A stretch of DNA of 64,000 bases from Flavobacteriales bacterium. GTDB taxonomy: Bacteria; Bacteroidota; Bacteroidia; Flavobacteriales_F; PHOS-HE28. A model generated the notes under the pieces. That model was not told where the DNA came from. It was given only the letters and a program-made list of their open reading frames with translations, and ran no database searches. Shown here in pieces: positions 32,080 through 41,735 of the stretch (position 1 is the first letter of the stretch; each line of letters opens with the position of its first letter). The stretch covers positions 124,001 to 188,000 of the forward strand of contig JADJCS010000006.1 of assembly GCA_016703105.1 (NCBI GenBank), in the 5' to 3' direction. Both the position numbers and the translations under genes were made by a program.

Positions 32080-32216
32080 TCACCTCGTTCCTACCCGTCG
32101 GAAGGACCGGCGCGAGGTCCGGGTCGGTAGATGCTGTACCATTGCTTCATGGACCCGCTATCGTGCTTGCGGGCTCCTTGTCATGGTGCTCCTCGGGGCT
32201 CGGCTTATCCGCCTAA

Positions 32217-33731
32217 CTACACCCCCACCAAGCGCTCGGTGAAACGGTTGGCGAACGTGCGCTCCTTGTCGAAGCGATCGCGCGCCTTCTTCCAATCGTT
32301 GAGGCGCGGATAGCGTGCCTCGATGTCCGCGGCGGTGAAGCGTTCGTTGCGTTTGCCCCAATGTGGGATGCCCATGTGTTGTGGGTCGCGGAAGAATTCC
32401 TGCAAGCGGCCCACGATGTTCGAGTGACCGTACGCATGTTTCAGAACGGGAAGATCCACGTAGCACACCTCGTGACCATGCTCTGGGGTAAGGAATAGCG
32501 GCGAGCCCTTCACGAAGCGCAAGCCGATCGGAGCGCTCAGATGCGAGCGGTACGTGTCGTTCAGGTCGCGCAGGTGCGCGATCAATGCGTCCAGCGAGGC
32601 CAGGTAGTCGCCCTGGCGCAGAGGAATGGCGCATTCCGTGTCGTAGGCGCGCAGCTTAAAGTGTGCCGCCCCCTGGTACATCACCTTGTGCGCACGATGC
32701 GTGTAGCCATCGTCCCGCTGGCTGCGTATGGCGCTGCGGAAGGTTCGGCCGATGCGTTCGGGACGCATATTGATCATCAATACCATGATCCAGTAAGTGA
32801 GCCGAAAGTGACCCGCGACAAGCAGCGAAGGATTGCGGATCGCGCCCCAGAGCGCGCTGAAGAAATACCCGAGATCGGCCCCTCGCCTGCGCAATGCGGA
32901 GGGCACTTGGTCGTCCGGCACACGGTCATGCGTAATGATCAATGCGGTGTCCTCGCCAGGCAGGTAGGGGTTGATCTGGATGAGCACGCTGCCGTGCGCC
33001 TCGAGCAAGCCATCCCTTAGCTCCTGCTTCACGTCGGTCCAGTTGCTTACGCGACGCACCTCCTTCAAGCAGTAGAACGGTTCCACCTCCACCACCAATG
33101 AATGCAACAGGCCCATGGCGCCGAAGCTCACCACCACGCTATGGAAGAGCTCATCGTCCTTGATCAATGTTGGTCCGGAGGCCTGGGAAGGGGAATGGGG
33201 CGTGGGTCCGTTCGCCGGTTCAATACGGTAGGCGTGCGCACGATCGCGGTGCTCCATATCGCGTGTGACCAACACTACGGAGCGTACCATAGCGCTCATC
33301 GCTCCGAACTTCAGCGAGGATCCGTGCGTGCCGGTCTGTATCGCGCCCGCGATGGATTGCTTGTTGTAGCCGCCCATGGCGCGGATGCTCTTGCCCAACG
33401 CGTCCAATTCTTTGTTCAATCCGCTTACGGTTACGCCCGCCTCCACCTCTATCAGGTGCTCATCGCCCAGATACTTTGGCGTGATCGCTGTCAATGCCGA
33501 GGTATCCACCAAGAGGTCCTCGGTATAGGGCGCATCGCTGAAGGAGTGGCCAGGGCCCGTGGCCCTGATGCGCAACTTGTCGCGTATCGCTCGGGTCACG
33601 CAAGCTTTCATTTCCTCGATGGTGGTGGGTTTTTCCAACGCCAGGGGATGCAGCTTCACGGTGTTGGTGCTGTTGCGCCAAACCGGGCGACCAAAGGAGT
33701 ATTTGATGGTGGTGCGGAAGATCGCGGCCAT
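32217..33731 (-). CDS. FAD-linked oxidoreductase, ALO/sugar-lactone oxidase type (504 aa)
   Basis: The N-terminal PCMH-type FAD domain (about 28-215) includes KPTTIEEMKACVTRA, the pyrophosphate-loop/covalent-FAD candidate GPGHSFSDAP, a VEAGVTVSGLNKEL segment and GGYNKQSIAGAIQTGTHGSS. The C-terminal half fits the D-arabinono-1,4-lactone oxidase domain, which in the family oxidises aldonolactones or alditols; the substrate here cannot be named. No signal peptide is evident. The length (504) is normal for the family. A TACCTTTCC box is 22 bp upstream of the ATG. The gene stands alone between converging and same-strand neighbours. Confidence 0.88.
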   Translation of the reverse strand: MAAIFRTTIKYSFGRPVWRNSTNTVKLHPLALEKPTTIEEMKACVTRAIRDKLRIRATGPGHSFSDAPYTEDLLVDTSALTAITPKYLGDEHLIEVEAGVTVSGLNKELDALGKSIRAMGGYNKQSIAGAIQTGTHGSSLKFGAMSAMVRSVVLVTRDMEHRDRAHAYRIEPANGPTPHSPSQASGPTLIKDDELFHSVVVSFGAMGLLHSLVVEVEPFYCLKEVRRVSNWTDVKQELRDGLLEAHGSVLIQINPYLPGEDTALIITHDRVPDDQVPSALRRRGADLGYFFSALWGAIRNPSLLVAGHFRLTYWIMVLMINMRPERIGRTFRSAIRSQRDDGYTHRAHKVMYQGAAHFKLRAYDTECAIPLRQGDYLASLDALIAHLRDLNDTYRSHLSAPIGLRFVKGSPLFLTPEHGHEVCYVDLPVLKHAYGHSNIVGRLQEFFRDPQHMGIPHWGKRNERFTAADIEARYPRLNDWKKARDRFDKERTFANRFTERLVGV

Positions 33732-33753
33732 GCATACGCAGGTATTGGTGCAT

Positions 33754-33762
33754 GGAAAGGTA
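33754..33762 (-). promoter_or_regulatory. candidate -7 box for the oxidoreductase gene
   Basis: TACCTTTCC on the minus strand, 22 bp before the ATG at 33731, close to the Bacteroidota TAnnTTTG element. No confident -33 element is seen. Confidence 0.35.
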
Positions 33763-33911
33763 GGCCTGTATTGCCGTGCATGGGAGGCTCACCGAAAGGC
33801 GTACGATGAAGGTGTGGAGGCGGCCCCGAACGACATTGGGGTGCCCGGTCCCAGCCCTCAGAACCTACCAGTTGGGAGGTACACCAGACTTGAAAAGGAG
33901 TACATGACCGC

Positions 33912-34979
33912 TCAGGGTAATTGTGCGTTCCGCGTTGCGGTGGGCACACTGCCGCCGATGTTCTGCAGGAGAATGTCGCGGTCATTGCCACTGCCGGCGT
34001 ACTTCACTACGCCGTTCATGGTGATGTCCTCCTGGCGGTACACCAAGCTCAGCGTATTGGTCGGCACGACGCCACCGATGGCGACAAGGATCGGGTCGCG
34101 ATCGTTGTTGCTACCTGCGTACTTCAGTTGCTTGTTGAAGGTGACATCACCGGCCCAGAGCGCCTGTGCCGGGAATGTGCCAGTGAGGCTCTTGCGCGCG
34201 TTCGTGCCATAGGTCATTGTGCTCGCGAGGCCGAAGTCGACACCGGTCGGCGAGGCGTTCAGCGCCACCGGGGTCTGCGTCATCACGCCGAGGTGGTTGC
34301 GGTGTCGCAGTGCCACATGGTAATCACCCCCGAGCAGATCGAACACGAGGGGTGAAGCACCATCGGTGGCGACCACATCCCCATCGCGCTGGATGAGCGC
34401 GCTGCGCGTGGCGAGAACGGTGGCGGGTGTTGCGGAACTGCGCAGCTCCACCACCACCCAATCCACAATGGCGTTGCTCAGGGTGGTTTCAAGTACTTGC
34501 GGCGCGACGCTCTCACCTCCACCACCCACATGCGTGTATCCGAGCGCCGTGTATGGCTCGTTGGCGGGGATGACTTGGAAGATGCGCAACGCATCGCCCA
34601 TGAGACCGGTTGCGCTGTTGTATGGTCCTTCGAGCACAGCGTGCACGGCGATCATCACGTTCAATGAGGGAGGGATGAAGTTGACCGCAACATCGCCGCG
34701 GCCCGTGCCTCCCATGAACATGTTCATGGGGATGGGCATTGGTTGATACAGTGCAGTCCCATCACCGCGCCCACTGCCACCACCATAGTTGCTCGCTACG
34801 GGAGACGCCTGTTGATAGGAGGCTGCGCGATCACCGCGACCATTGCCACCGCCGAAGATCCCGGATGTGATAGGTGTGGATCCGAACACTGCGGCCGCAT
34901 CGCCTCTGCCGCTCCCTCCGGTGAATTGGGCTTGAACACCTTCGGCGAACAACAACAATGCAAGGAGCAGTGATCTCAT
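33912..34979 (-). CDS. secreted GRGD-repeat protein with KYAG/NDRD C-terminal module (355 aa)
   Basis: A signal peptide (MRSLLLALLLFAEGVQAQ) precedes four repeats of about 28 residues, each starting GG-x-GRGD (FTGGSGRGD, GGGNGRGD, GGGSGRGD, MGGTGRGD). From about 105 on it shares a module of about 250 residues with the protein at 57897: EPYTALGY, SNAIVDWV-VELR, LIQRDGDVV, HVALRHRNHLGVMT and TYGTNARK. Two final repeats, KYAGSNNDRDPILVAIGG and MNGVVKYAGSGNDRD, resemble dockerin/EF-hand-like loops, though Ca binding is inference. There is no T9SS type A tail; the module may replace it. The ATG at 34979 gives the signal peptide. It follows the SUMF1-type gene by 33 bp, probably one operon. Confidence 0.85.
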   Translation of the reverse strand: MRSLLLALLLFAEGVQAQFTGGSGRGDAAAVFGSTPITSGIFGGGNGRGDRAASYQQASPVASNYGGGSGRGDGTALYQPMPIPMNMFMGGTGRGDVAVNFIPPSLNVMIAVHAVLEGPYNSATGLMGDALRIFQVIPANEPYTALGYTHVGGGGESVAPQVLETTLSNAIVDWVVVELRSSATPATVLATRSALIQRDGDVVATDGASPLVFDLLGGDYHVALRHRNHLGVMTQTPVALNASPTGVDFGLASTMTYGTNARKSLTGTFPAQALWAGDVTFNKQLKYAGSNNDRDPILVAIGGVVPTNTLSLVYRQEDITMNGVVKYAGSGNDRDILLQNIGGSVPTATRNAQLP

Positions 34980-35012
34980 CGTGTTGGGAGTTTCGCGATC
35001 CATTCCTGCCCG

Positions 35013-36578
35013 CTATGGCGCACTTCGAACACCTCGTCCCCCGAAGTTGCGTTCGCGAGTGCTCACGTTGTAGCCGGCATTGTTGCGTTCGGAGACGCGC
35101 ATCCACAGGTCGGGAAAGGGCCATGTCCCACCACGCATGCCACTGCCCATGGCGGTGCCAGAGGCCGGCCAGGACGAAGCATCCTGGTCTCCAGCAGCAT
35201 TCAGGGTGCCGTTGCCGTGCACACCCGTGAAGGACCGACCCTCAATGTTCATGATCGTCACCGGGCGCTCGAACAGGTTATCGCCCATCTGCATGATACC
35301 ATAGTACGTGGCGCCGGCGGTCACCCTGCCACTGTTGCTTCCGTTCGCAGCGAAAATGCCGACCCGCATCGGGCCGCCGATCACGCCAACAGTGGCAGCG
35401 TAGGTGGCATTGCCAAGCGTGGTTCCGTAGTTGGTGGCAATGCCCTCGTTGCTGGTGCCTGCAGCGTTCAGCGTATAGGCACTTGTCGCAACGCTCGTTG
35501 TTCCCCACACATATTCGTTGGCAACAGCGGCGATCGACCCGCGGCAGGCTTTTTCAAACTCCAACTCGGTCATGGGCCGTAGGCCGCTCCAATCCAAATA
35601 GGCCGACAGGTCGCCCCAACTCAACCAGTTGCACCCGAGGTCCATGCCATCGGCGGCCTCGCCGTATACGGCGTTGCCGTTGAGATTGCAAGCATATACG
35701 GCCGGTATGGTGGCAGCCACTCCCGGGATCTGTATGTCAATTGCACTACGGTCAGCGTTGCCGGAGGTCAAAGCGCCCGTTCCAGCGGCGGAGCTTGGTG
35801 CATTGGTCGTGCGTGTTACTTGCTGGGTATAGGTGAGGGTGTTCAAGAAGTCCACGTAGCCCTGCTGACTCACTTCGTATTTCATACAGTTGAAGGCGTT
35901 GAAGCCGTTCGGCCAAAGGATGTTGGGCGCCGCTTGTCCTGTGGGATAGCCACCGGCTTGTCCACCCAACGATCCCGTTCCGGCCGGTGCGACAGTGGTG
36001 TTGCCGGTGTTGATCGTGGTAAGCGTGAACGCGAACGACTCCGTTCCGCCGGAGCCTATGGCAAATGCACCCTGTAGTACCGCTATCATCTCGATGGCGA
36101 AGACCTGCACCTGGGCAATGTCATTGTAGGCAAGACCCTGCGTTCCATAGTTCCAGCGCAGCTGGACACCGGTGAGGGCGAAGGTCCCGCTGCCATCGAT
36201 GCTGCGACGGATGAACGTGCCGACCACCGGGTTGGCGGTAGGGTCGTAGGGTGTTCCACCGCCGGGTATGAGCAGTCCCATGTCCATGATGCTTCCTGCC
36301 GGGGCCGTGTGGCCGGTGTTGCTCAACAACACATGTTGCCATCCGCCGCCGTTGGGGCGGTACTTCACAAAGACCCAGGCAGCGTCCCAATTGCTCACGC
36401 CACCACCGCGCCAGCTATTCTCCCAACTCAGATCGAACTGCACCAGCGCGCTTGTGCCGGTGTTGCCTGTGAGCGTAGGGTTCGTGACCTGGATATTGTT
36501 GGATCGCGCGGGATGCACCCAGAGCAAGCACGCGCAGGTGAACGCCGCGATGGCGGGGAAGAGGGAAGTGTGTCGCAT
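35013..36578 (-). CDS. secreted SUMF1/FGE-domain protein (521 aa)
   Basis: A signal peptide (about 1-26, MRHTSLFPAIAAFTCACLLW...ARS) precedes a beta-rich N-terminal region found in Bacteroidota SUMF1 proteins (VQFDLSWENSWRGG, WDAAWVFVKYRP). From about 215 to the end lies a formylglycine-generating-enzyme (SUMF1) fold with MKYEVSQQGYVDFLNTL, LRPMTELEFEKACRG, NLFERPVTI, MRGGTWPFPDLWMRVSERN and a final GGRGVRSAP. In this subfamily the domain is usually a binding module of surface proteins, not a sulfatase activator; I did not see the paired Cys of active FGE. It is upstream of the GRGD-repeat gene on the same strand. A CACCCCGCTTGCGGGGG hairpin lies about 10 bp upstream of the ATG. Confidence 0.85.
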   Translation of the reverse strand: MRHTSLFPAIAAFTCACLLWVHPARSNNIQVTNPTLTGNTGTSALVQFDLSWENSWRGGGVSNWDAAWVFVKYRPNGGGWQHVLLSNTGHTAPAGSIMDMGLLIPGGGTPYDPTANPVVGTFIRRSIDGSGTFALTGVQLRWNYGTQGLAYNDIAQVQVFAIEMIAVLQGAFAIGSGGTESFAFTLTTINTGNTTVAPAGTGSLGGQAGGYPTGQAAPNILWPNGFNAFNCMKYEVSQQGYVDFLNTLTYTQQVTRTTNAPSSAAGTGALTSGNADRSAIDIQIPGVAATIPAVYACNLNGNAVYGEAADGMDLGCNWLSWGDLSAYLDWSGLRPMTELEFEKACRGSIAAVANEYVWGTTSVATSAYTLNAAGTSNEGIATNYGTTLGNATYAATVGVIGGPMRVGIFAANGSNSGRVTAGATYYGIMQMGDNLFERPVTIMNIEGRSFTGVHGNGTLNAAGDQDASSWPASGTAMGSGMRGGTWPFPDLWMRVSERNNAGYNVSTRERNFGGRGVRSAP

Positions 36579-36700
36579 GTGTTTCACCCCGCTTGCGGGG
36601 GTCCGGATAGTTCGGGACCAAAGCAATCCCCAGCGGTGTACGGCGTCAATACTTGAATAGTAGTACGCGCTTCTTGATCACCGGCCCGGATACACCCGGT

Positions 36701-37339
36701 TCAGCGGTCGGGGTAGACCTTCCGGATCGCCTCCGTACGCGTGCCCACTTGCAGCTTCGCGTAGATGTTGCGTGCGTGCTTGCGCACGGTTTCGATGCTG
36801 ATATCCCACTTGTCCGCGATCTCCTTATAGAGAAGTCCGTTGGCGAGTTGGTCCAACAGGCTCTTCTCGCGCTCGGTGAGCTGCTCGTCCAGGATGCGCT
36901 GTTGCGTTTCCTTCTGGAAGGAGCCCACCACCATGCGCGCAATGGCGCTGCTCATGGGCGAGCCACCCGCATGTATGTCATGCACGGCCGCGACCAGTTC
37001 TTCCGGTGCCTTGCCTTTCACCACATAACCGGTGGCACCTGCGCATAGGGCTTGGAACACGTAGGCCGGGTTCTCGAATACGGTCAGCACCATGTACTGC
37101 ACGTTCGGTCGGATCACCTTCGCCTGGCGTATGCACTCGATGCCGTTGCGCCCGGGCAGGTTGATGTCCATCAGCACCACATCGACTTCCAGGTCTTTGA
37201 TCACGCGGAGGAAGTCATCGCCGTTGGCGAAGGTGTCCGCAACGACGATCCGGTCATCCTCCTCGAGGATGCCTCGCACGAAAAGGAGGATGTCCTTGTC
37301 ATCCTCTACCAGCGCAACGCGGATATCCTTGCGGCCCAT
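36701..37339 (-). CDS. NarL/LuxR-family response regulator (212 aa)
   Basis: The receiver (IRVALVEDDKDILLF) has phospho-acceptor Asp58 in VVLMDINLPGRNG. The HTH at about 148-208 reads LTEREKSLLDQLANGLLYKEIADKWDISIETVRKHARNI. The gene lies 57 bp downstream of the HisKA_3 kinase gene on the same strand, so the pair is almost certainly cognate and co-transcribed. The product is a cytoplasmic transcription factor; targets are unknown, but the secreted SUMF1/GRGD genes directly downstream on the same strand are candidates. Confidence 0.93.
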   Translation of the reverse strand: MGRKDIRVALVEDDKDILLFVRGILEEDDRIVVADTFANGDDFLRVIKDLEVDVVLMDINLPGRNGIECIRQAKVIRPNVQYMVLTVFENPAYVFQALCAGATGYVVKGKAPEELVAAVHDIHAGGSPMSSAIARMVVGSFQKETQQRILDEQLTEREKSLLDQLANGLLYKEIADKWDISIETVRKHARNIYAKLQVGTRTEAIRKVYPDR

Positions 37340-37396
37340 GTGCTATCCCGATCCATCGGGACCGTGAAAGTACCGTAAGCGCCGCTCTCGCTGAAG

Positions 37397-39394
37397 TCAG
37401 GGGATGGGTCCGTGGGCCTGCACCGTGCAGCCTGCGCCAGGTGTAGCGGTGATCACCAGGGTCGCGCCCAATGCGGCACAACGCGCTTCCATGTTGCGTA
37501 AGCCATTGCCTTTGCGCGCCAGGGCTTCCGCATCGAAGCCCACGCCGTTGTCCGCTACGCAAAGGGCGAAGCCGCTCTCGTCGGTGGTCAATGACACGGA
37601 GATCCGTTCGGCCTTCGCGTACTTCAATGCGTTGTTGAGCGCCTCCTTCAACAGCAGGAAGATGTTCCGTTTGGTTGCCGGATCCAACGGACGGTCCGTG
37701 CCGACGTGTACGAAGTGCTGCTCGATCCGCGCCGTGCTGTTCTCGAGCATACGTTCCGTGTAGTGCTGGGCGTGTACCACCAATGCCTGCACGCTGTCGT
37801 GGCGAGGATCCACGGCCCACACGATGTCGTTCAACGAGGCGCTGACCTGTCGCGACAAGGCGGCGATGCCATCGAGGTGCGGCAAGGGGGTGGCGGTGGT
37901 ACGGGCCTGATCGCGCTTCGTCTGGGCAATGAGCAAGGTGATCTTGGTGAGTTCGCTGCCGATCTCGTCGTGCACATCGCGCGCAATGCGCGTGCGCACC
38001 TGTTCGGCCTCGCGTTGCTTTTCGCTGGCTACCAGTTGTTGTTGCGTGCGCAGGATCGTATCGCGCGTTCGTCTCACATACCGCAACCGTGACCAGAGGG
38101 CAAGCGACACGACGAGTATGGTCACACCGCCCAGCGCAAAGAGATTGCGGCGGTTCCGCTCTGCTGAAAGTTCGATCTCATGATCCCGTTCCGCAAGGTG
38201 CTTTGCTTCCTCTGCGGCGAGGCTGTCGGCGAGTTGTCGCTGCGCGAAGCCATAGTTCATCTGCTGGCGCACCAACGAGCGGGTCTTCTCATCATTGAAG
38301 ATGGTGTCGGACAGCGCTTCGAAGCGAAGGCGATAGGCATACGCCTTCGCATGATCGCCTAGTTGCGCCCATGTGTTGGAGAGCTCCTCCAACGCCATGT
38401 GCTCGTAGTCCGTCGCACCCACCTCTTCAGCCAGACCCAAGGCCAGTTCCTTCTGGTGCAATGCTCGTCGTGGATCACCTTGCTTGTCGAACAACTTGCC
38501 CATGTTGAGTCGCACATCGGCCATACTCTTCTTGTAGCCCAGCCGCTCATTGATCGCCAACGCTCTCTCGAAGCTCTCCAAGGCATCGGCATATCGGCCT
38601 TGCAAGGTGTATAGGTCGCCGTAGTTGTTGTAGGAGACCGCGAGCCCCTGCTGGTCGTCGATGCGCGTGCGCAGTGCCAGAGCCTTGTCGTACCACACAA
38701 GGGCAGAGTCGTAGTTGCCCATGGCTACATAGGTTATACCGAGGTTGCTATAGGTCTCGGTCAGACCCCATTCGTCTTGGCTGGCCTCGCGGATCGCCAA
38801 GGCCTTTTGGTTCTCAGCCAGCGCGGCGGGGAGATCCTTCTGGTTGAAGTGGATCACCGCGATCGCGCTGCGTTCCTGGGCAACGCCGTCACTGAAGCCA
38901 GCGTCCGCGTAAACCTTCATCGCTTCGAGGTAGTACTTGAGCGCTTCGGGGTAATTGCCCTGGTCGTCATGGACGAGGCCGAGGTTGTGATAGCTGCCGG
39001 CGATGTCCGTGCTCCGCGGCGGGTCAGAGGACAAATGCGCCTTGAGCGCCAACTCGTTGTAGTGCTGCGCGTCCGGGTAGTTGCCTTGGTACCAGCGCAC
39101 CACGCCCATGCTGCTGTATGCATGGCCAACCCCTGTTGAATAATTCGAGCGCTGCGAAAAGGCCAACAGTTCATCCGCTACTGCGAAGGCGGAGTCCAGG
39201 TCGTGGTCCCAATACTCGCGGCTCAACTTGTACAGCGTGGAGGCTTTGACCTTGAGGTCCTGTGAACCCGATCCCACCTCCGTGCGCAAACTGTCGATAT
39301 CATGGGTCTGTGCCCGACCGATGGAACAAGTGCCGAAGCACAGGACCACTGCCACGGTGGCGCGTTCGATGATCGGGCGACAGAGGCGGGGCAT
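37397..39394 (-). CDS. TPR sensor histidine kinase, HisKA_3 (665 aa)
   Basis: A signal peptide (1-29, ending IGRAQ) precedes about six TPR units (GNYPDAQHYNELALKAHLS, GNYPEALKYYLEAMKVYAD, GNYDSALVWYDKALALRTR, GRYADALESFERALAINER). A membrane helix lies near 417-438. The HisKA_3 core is IARDVHDEIGSELTKITLL with His475, followed by an ATPase domain with LLKEALNNALKYAKA, ADNGVGFD and KGNGLRNMEAR. The ATG at 39394 is chosen because it gives the signal peptide; TATATTGG lies 4 bp upstream (39398-39405). It is the first gene of the kinase/regulator pair and divergent from kup, with 250 bp between, where no other gene is seen. Confidence 0.93.
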   Translation of the reverse strand: MPRLCRPIIERATVAVVLCFGTCSIGRAQTHDIDSLRTEVGSGSQDLKVKASTLYKLSREYWDHDLDSAFAVADELLAFSQRSNYSTGVGHAYSSMGVVRWYQGNYPDAQHYNELALKAHLSSDPPRSTDIAGSYHNLGLVHDDQGNYPEALKYYLEAMKVYADAGFSDGVAQERSAIAVIHFNQKDLPAALAENQKALAIREASQDEWGLTETYSNLGITYVAMGNYDSALVWYDKALALRTRIDDQQGLAVSYNNYGDLYTLQGRYADALESFERALAINERLGYKKSMADVRLNMGKLFDKQGDPRRALHQKELALGLAEEVGATDYEHMALEELSNTWAQLGDHAKAYAYRLRFEALSDTIFNDEKTRSLVRQQMNYGFAQRQLADSLAAEEAKHLAERDHEIELSAERNRRNLFALGGVTILVVSLALWSRLRYVRRTRDTILRTQQQLVASEKQREAEQVRTRIARDVHDEIGSELTKITLLIAQTKRDQARTTATPLPHLDGIAALSRQVSASLNDIVWAVDPRHDSVQALVVHAQHYTERMLENSTARIEQHFVHVGTDRPLDPATKRNIFLLLKEALNNALKYAKAERISVSLTTDESGFALCVADNGVGFDAEALARKGNGLRNMEARCAALGATLVITATPGAGCTVQAHGPIP

Positions 39395-39617
39395 GGTCCA
39401 ATATAGGGAAGGGCTCGCGGGAGGCGTTGAGCCCCGACCTTGGTCCGCTATGGGTCCACCGGCATTCGCGTGGACAGTGCTGGAACAATGGAAAGGGCCG
39501 CATTGCGACATGCTAGTGGGAAACATGGTACGCGCCAAAGGAGGCTGTTCCGCATGTCGATCGGACGATCCGGATCCGTTTCCGCTCACGTGCTCGCCAA
39601 CGAAGCACGCTTCGCCC

Positions 39618-39626
39618 CACCTTTGC
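39618..39626 (+). promoter_or_regulatory. candidate -7 box upstream of kup
   Basis: CACCTTTGC, 18 bp before the ATG at 39645, matches the TTTG core of the Bacteroidota -7 element. No riboswitch fold for potassium genes was recognised in the 250-bp gap. Confidence 0.35.
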
Positions 39627-39644
39627 GCCCGCCGCTAGCACGCC

Positions 39645-41621
39645 ATGCCCCAAACGTCCAAGCACACCCACCCGCTCACGGTAGCGGGCCTGCTGGTCAC
39701 CCTCGGCATCATCTACGGCGACATCGGTACCAGTCCGCTTTATGTGTTCAAGGCGATCATCGGCGAGACCACGCCGATCACCAACGAGTTAGTTCTCGGG
39801 GCCTTGAGTTGCATCATTTGGACCCTCACCTTACAGACCTCGTTCAAATACATCCTGCTCACGCTACGCGCTGACAACCGAGGGGAGGGCGGAGTGTTCT
39901 CGTTGTATACCCTGGTGCGCCGCTATGGCAAATGGGTCTACCTGCCGGCCATGATCGGAGCGGCCACCTTGCTGGCCGATGGTATCCTTACGCCACCTAT
40001 CTCGGTCGCGTCGGCGATCGAGGGATTGGGTGGGGTACCGGCGTTCGCGGGCACGATCGCTCCTGGGAACGGGACCACGGTCTTGCTGGTGATGGTCATT
40101 ATCAGCTTCCTGTTCTTCTTCCAGCGGTTCGGCACCAAGGTGGTCGGCTATTCCTTCGGGCCGATCATGCTGGTATGGTTCTCGATGTTGCTGGTGCTCG
40201 GTTTGGCGCAGATCGTTCGGATGCCTCAGGTCCTCGCCTGTGTCGATCCGAGGTACGCGGTGCGGTTGCTCACCGTGTACCCCGGCGGCTTTTGGTTGCT
40301 GGGCGCTGTGTTCCTATGCACCACGGGGGCGGAGGGATTGTACAACGACATGGGGCACTGCGGCCGCAAGAACATCCAAGCCACATGGGTGTTCGTGAAG
40401 ACCGCGTTGGTGTGCAACTACATGGGTCAGGGAGCCTGGTTGCTGCAACATGAAGGCCAGCTGCTCGGCCATGTGAACCCGTTCTATGAAGTGATGCCGC
40501 AATGGTTCCTGATCATCGGCGTGGGCATTGCGACGCTTGCGGCGGTGGTGGCTTGCCAGGCGGTGATCAGCGGGTCGTTCACACTCATCAATGAGGCGAT
40601 CACCCTGAACTTCTGGCCGAAGGTGAAGGTGAAGTTCCCGACCGAGATCCGCGGCCAGATCTACATTCCCAGTGTGAACTGGTTGCTGTGGTCGGGGTGC
40701 ATGGGCGTGATGCTCTATTTCCGCAGCAGTGATGAGATGGAAGCGGCCTATGGCTTCTTTATCGTAGTGGCGATGTTGATGACCACGGTGCTGCTTTATG
40801 GCTACCTCCGCTATGTAAGGCGTTGGCACTTCGCGCTGGTGTTCCTCGTCATGGGGATCTTCTTCAGCCTGGAGATCGCCAACTTCATCGCGAACGCCGT
40901 GAAGATCATCCATCGCCCCTACTTGTTGCTGGCGGTGTTCTTGATCCTCGCGGTGATGTTCATCTGGTTCCGCGCGCGCAAGATCACGAACCGCTTCCTG
41001 GAATTCGTGCCCTTGAGCCAGTATGCGCGGTCACTGCGCGACCTGAGCGACGACAAGGAGATCCCCAAGTACGCCACACATCTCGTCTACCTCACCAAGG
41101 CGGATAATCCGAGGAACGTGGAGAAGCAGGTGATGGACAGCATCCTGGCGCGCAAGGTGAAACGCGCCGACATCTACTGGTTCGTGCACGTGAACTATAC
41201 CGACGAGCCGTACACCATGGAGTACCGCGTGAAGGAGCTCATCGACGACAAGGTGATCCGCGTGGATTTCGATCTCGGGTTCCGGGTGCAGGCACGGATC
41301 AACATGCTCTTCCGGCGTGTGATGGAGGAGATGGAGAGCGAGCACGAACTGGAGTTCCGCAACAAGTACGAGAGCATCAAGAAGGGGGACTTCCACACCG
41401 ATATCTGCTATGTGCTCACCGAGCGTATCCTGTCGGTGGAGAACGAGTTCGACTTCCGCAAGGACGCGATCCTCGATGCGTACTATGCACTGAAGCACCT
41501 GGCCCTTGGCGACCGCGAAGCGTTCGGTCTCGATCCCAACGTGACCGTGATCGAGCAGGTGCCGTTAGTGATCAGCGCCGCTCCGCCCGTGCCCTTGGAG
41601 CGGGTGGGGAGGCCGAAATGA
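39645..41621 (+). CDS. kup: Kup-family potassium uptake transporter (658 aa)
   Basis: Member of the KUP/HAK/KT family that imports K+ with protons across the inner membrane. The signature GIIYGDIGTSPLYVFKAI is near the N-terminus, followed by ADNRGEGGVFSLYTLVRR. About twelve membrane helices fill residues 12-450. The hydrophilic C-terminal tail (about 455-640, YWFVHVNYTDEPYTMEYRV, RVDFDLGFRVQARINMLF) is typical. The length is normal. It stands alone with a likely promoter 18 bp upstream and a hairpin plus T-run downstream (41663-41692). Confidence 0.96.
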   Translation: MPQTSKHTHPLTVAGLLVTLGIIYGDIGTSPLYVFKAIIGETTPITNELVLGALSCIIWTLTLQTSFKYILLTLRADNRGEGGVFSLYTLVRRYGKWVYLPAMIGAATLLADGILTPPISVASAIEGLGGVPAFAGTIAPGNGTTVLLVMVIISFLFFFQRFGTKVVGYSFGPIMLVWFSMLLVLGLAQIVRMPQVLACVDPRYAVRLLTVYPGGFWLLGAVFLCTTGAEGLYNDMGHCGRKNIQATWVFVKTALVCNYMGQGAWLLQHEGQLLGHVNPFYEVMPQWFLIIGVGIATLAAVVACQAVISGSFTLINEAITLNFWPKVKVKFPTEIRGQIYIPSVNWLLWSGCMGVMLYFRSSDEMEAAYGFFIVVAMLMTTVLLYGYLRYVRRWHFALVFLVMGIFFSLEIANFIANAVKIIHRPYLLLAVFLILAVMFIWFRARKITNRFLEFVPLSQYARSLRDLSDDKEIPKYATHLVYLTKADNPRNVEKQVMDSILARKVKRADIYWFVHVNYTDEPYTMEYRVKELIDDKVIRVDFDLGFRVQARINMLFRRVMEEMESEHELEFRNKYESIKKGDFHTDICYVLTERILSVENEFDFRKDAILDAYYALKHLALGDREAFGLDPNVTVIEQVPLVISAAPPVPLERVGRPK

Positions 41622-41662
41622 CGCGCTCCGTTCGGCGACCCCGCGGTCTTTTCACCGGGTCG

Positions 41663-41692
41663 GCCCTGTGAGAACTCACGGCTGCTTTTTTT
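41663..41692 (+). terminator. probable intrinsic terminator after kup
   Basis: The hairpin CTGTGAGAACTCACGG gives a stem of about six pairs, followed within 4 bases by a run of seven T. It is about 45 bp after the kup stop. Confidence 0.55.
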
Positions 41693-41735
41693 GCGAACGA
41701 CCGAAGAGGAGGGCAACTTTCGGAAATTCCAGTTC

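Noticed and set aside
32092..32129. Hairpin between the convergent genes at 32079 and 32217
   Set aside because: GGACC/GGTCC gives a short imperfect stem with no T-run on either strand.
39395..39644. Riboswitch upstream of kup
   Set aside because: No conserved c-di-AMP (ydaO) or other aptamer core could be recognised by eye.
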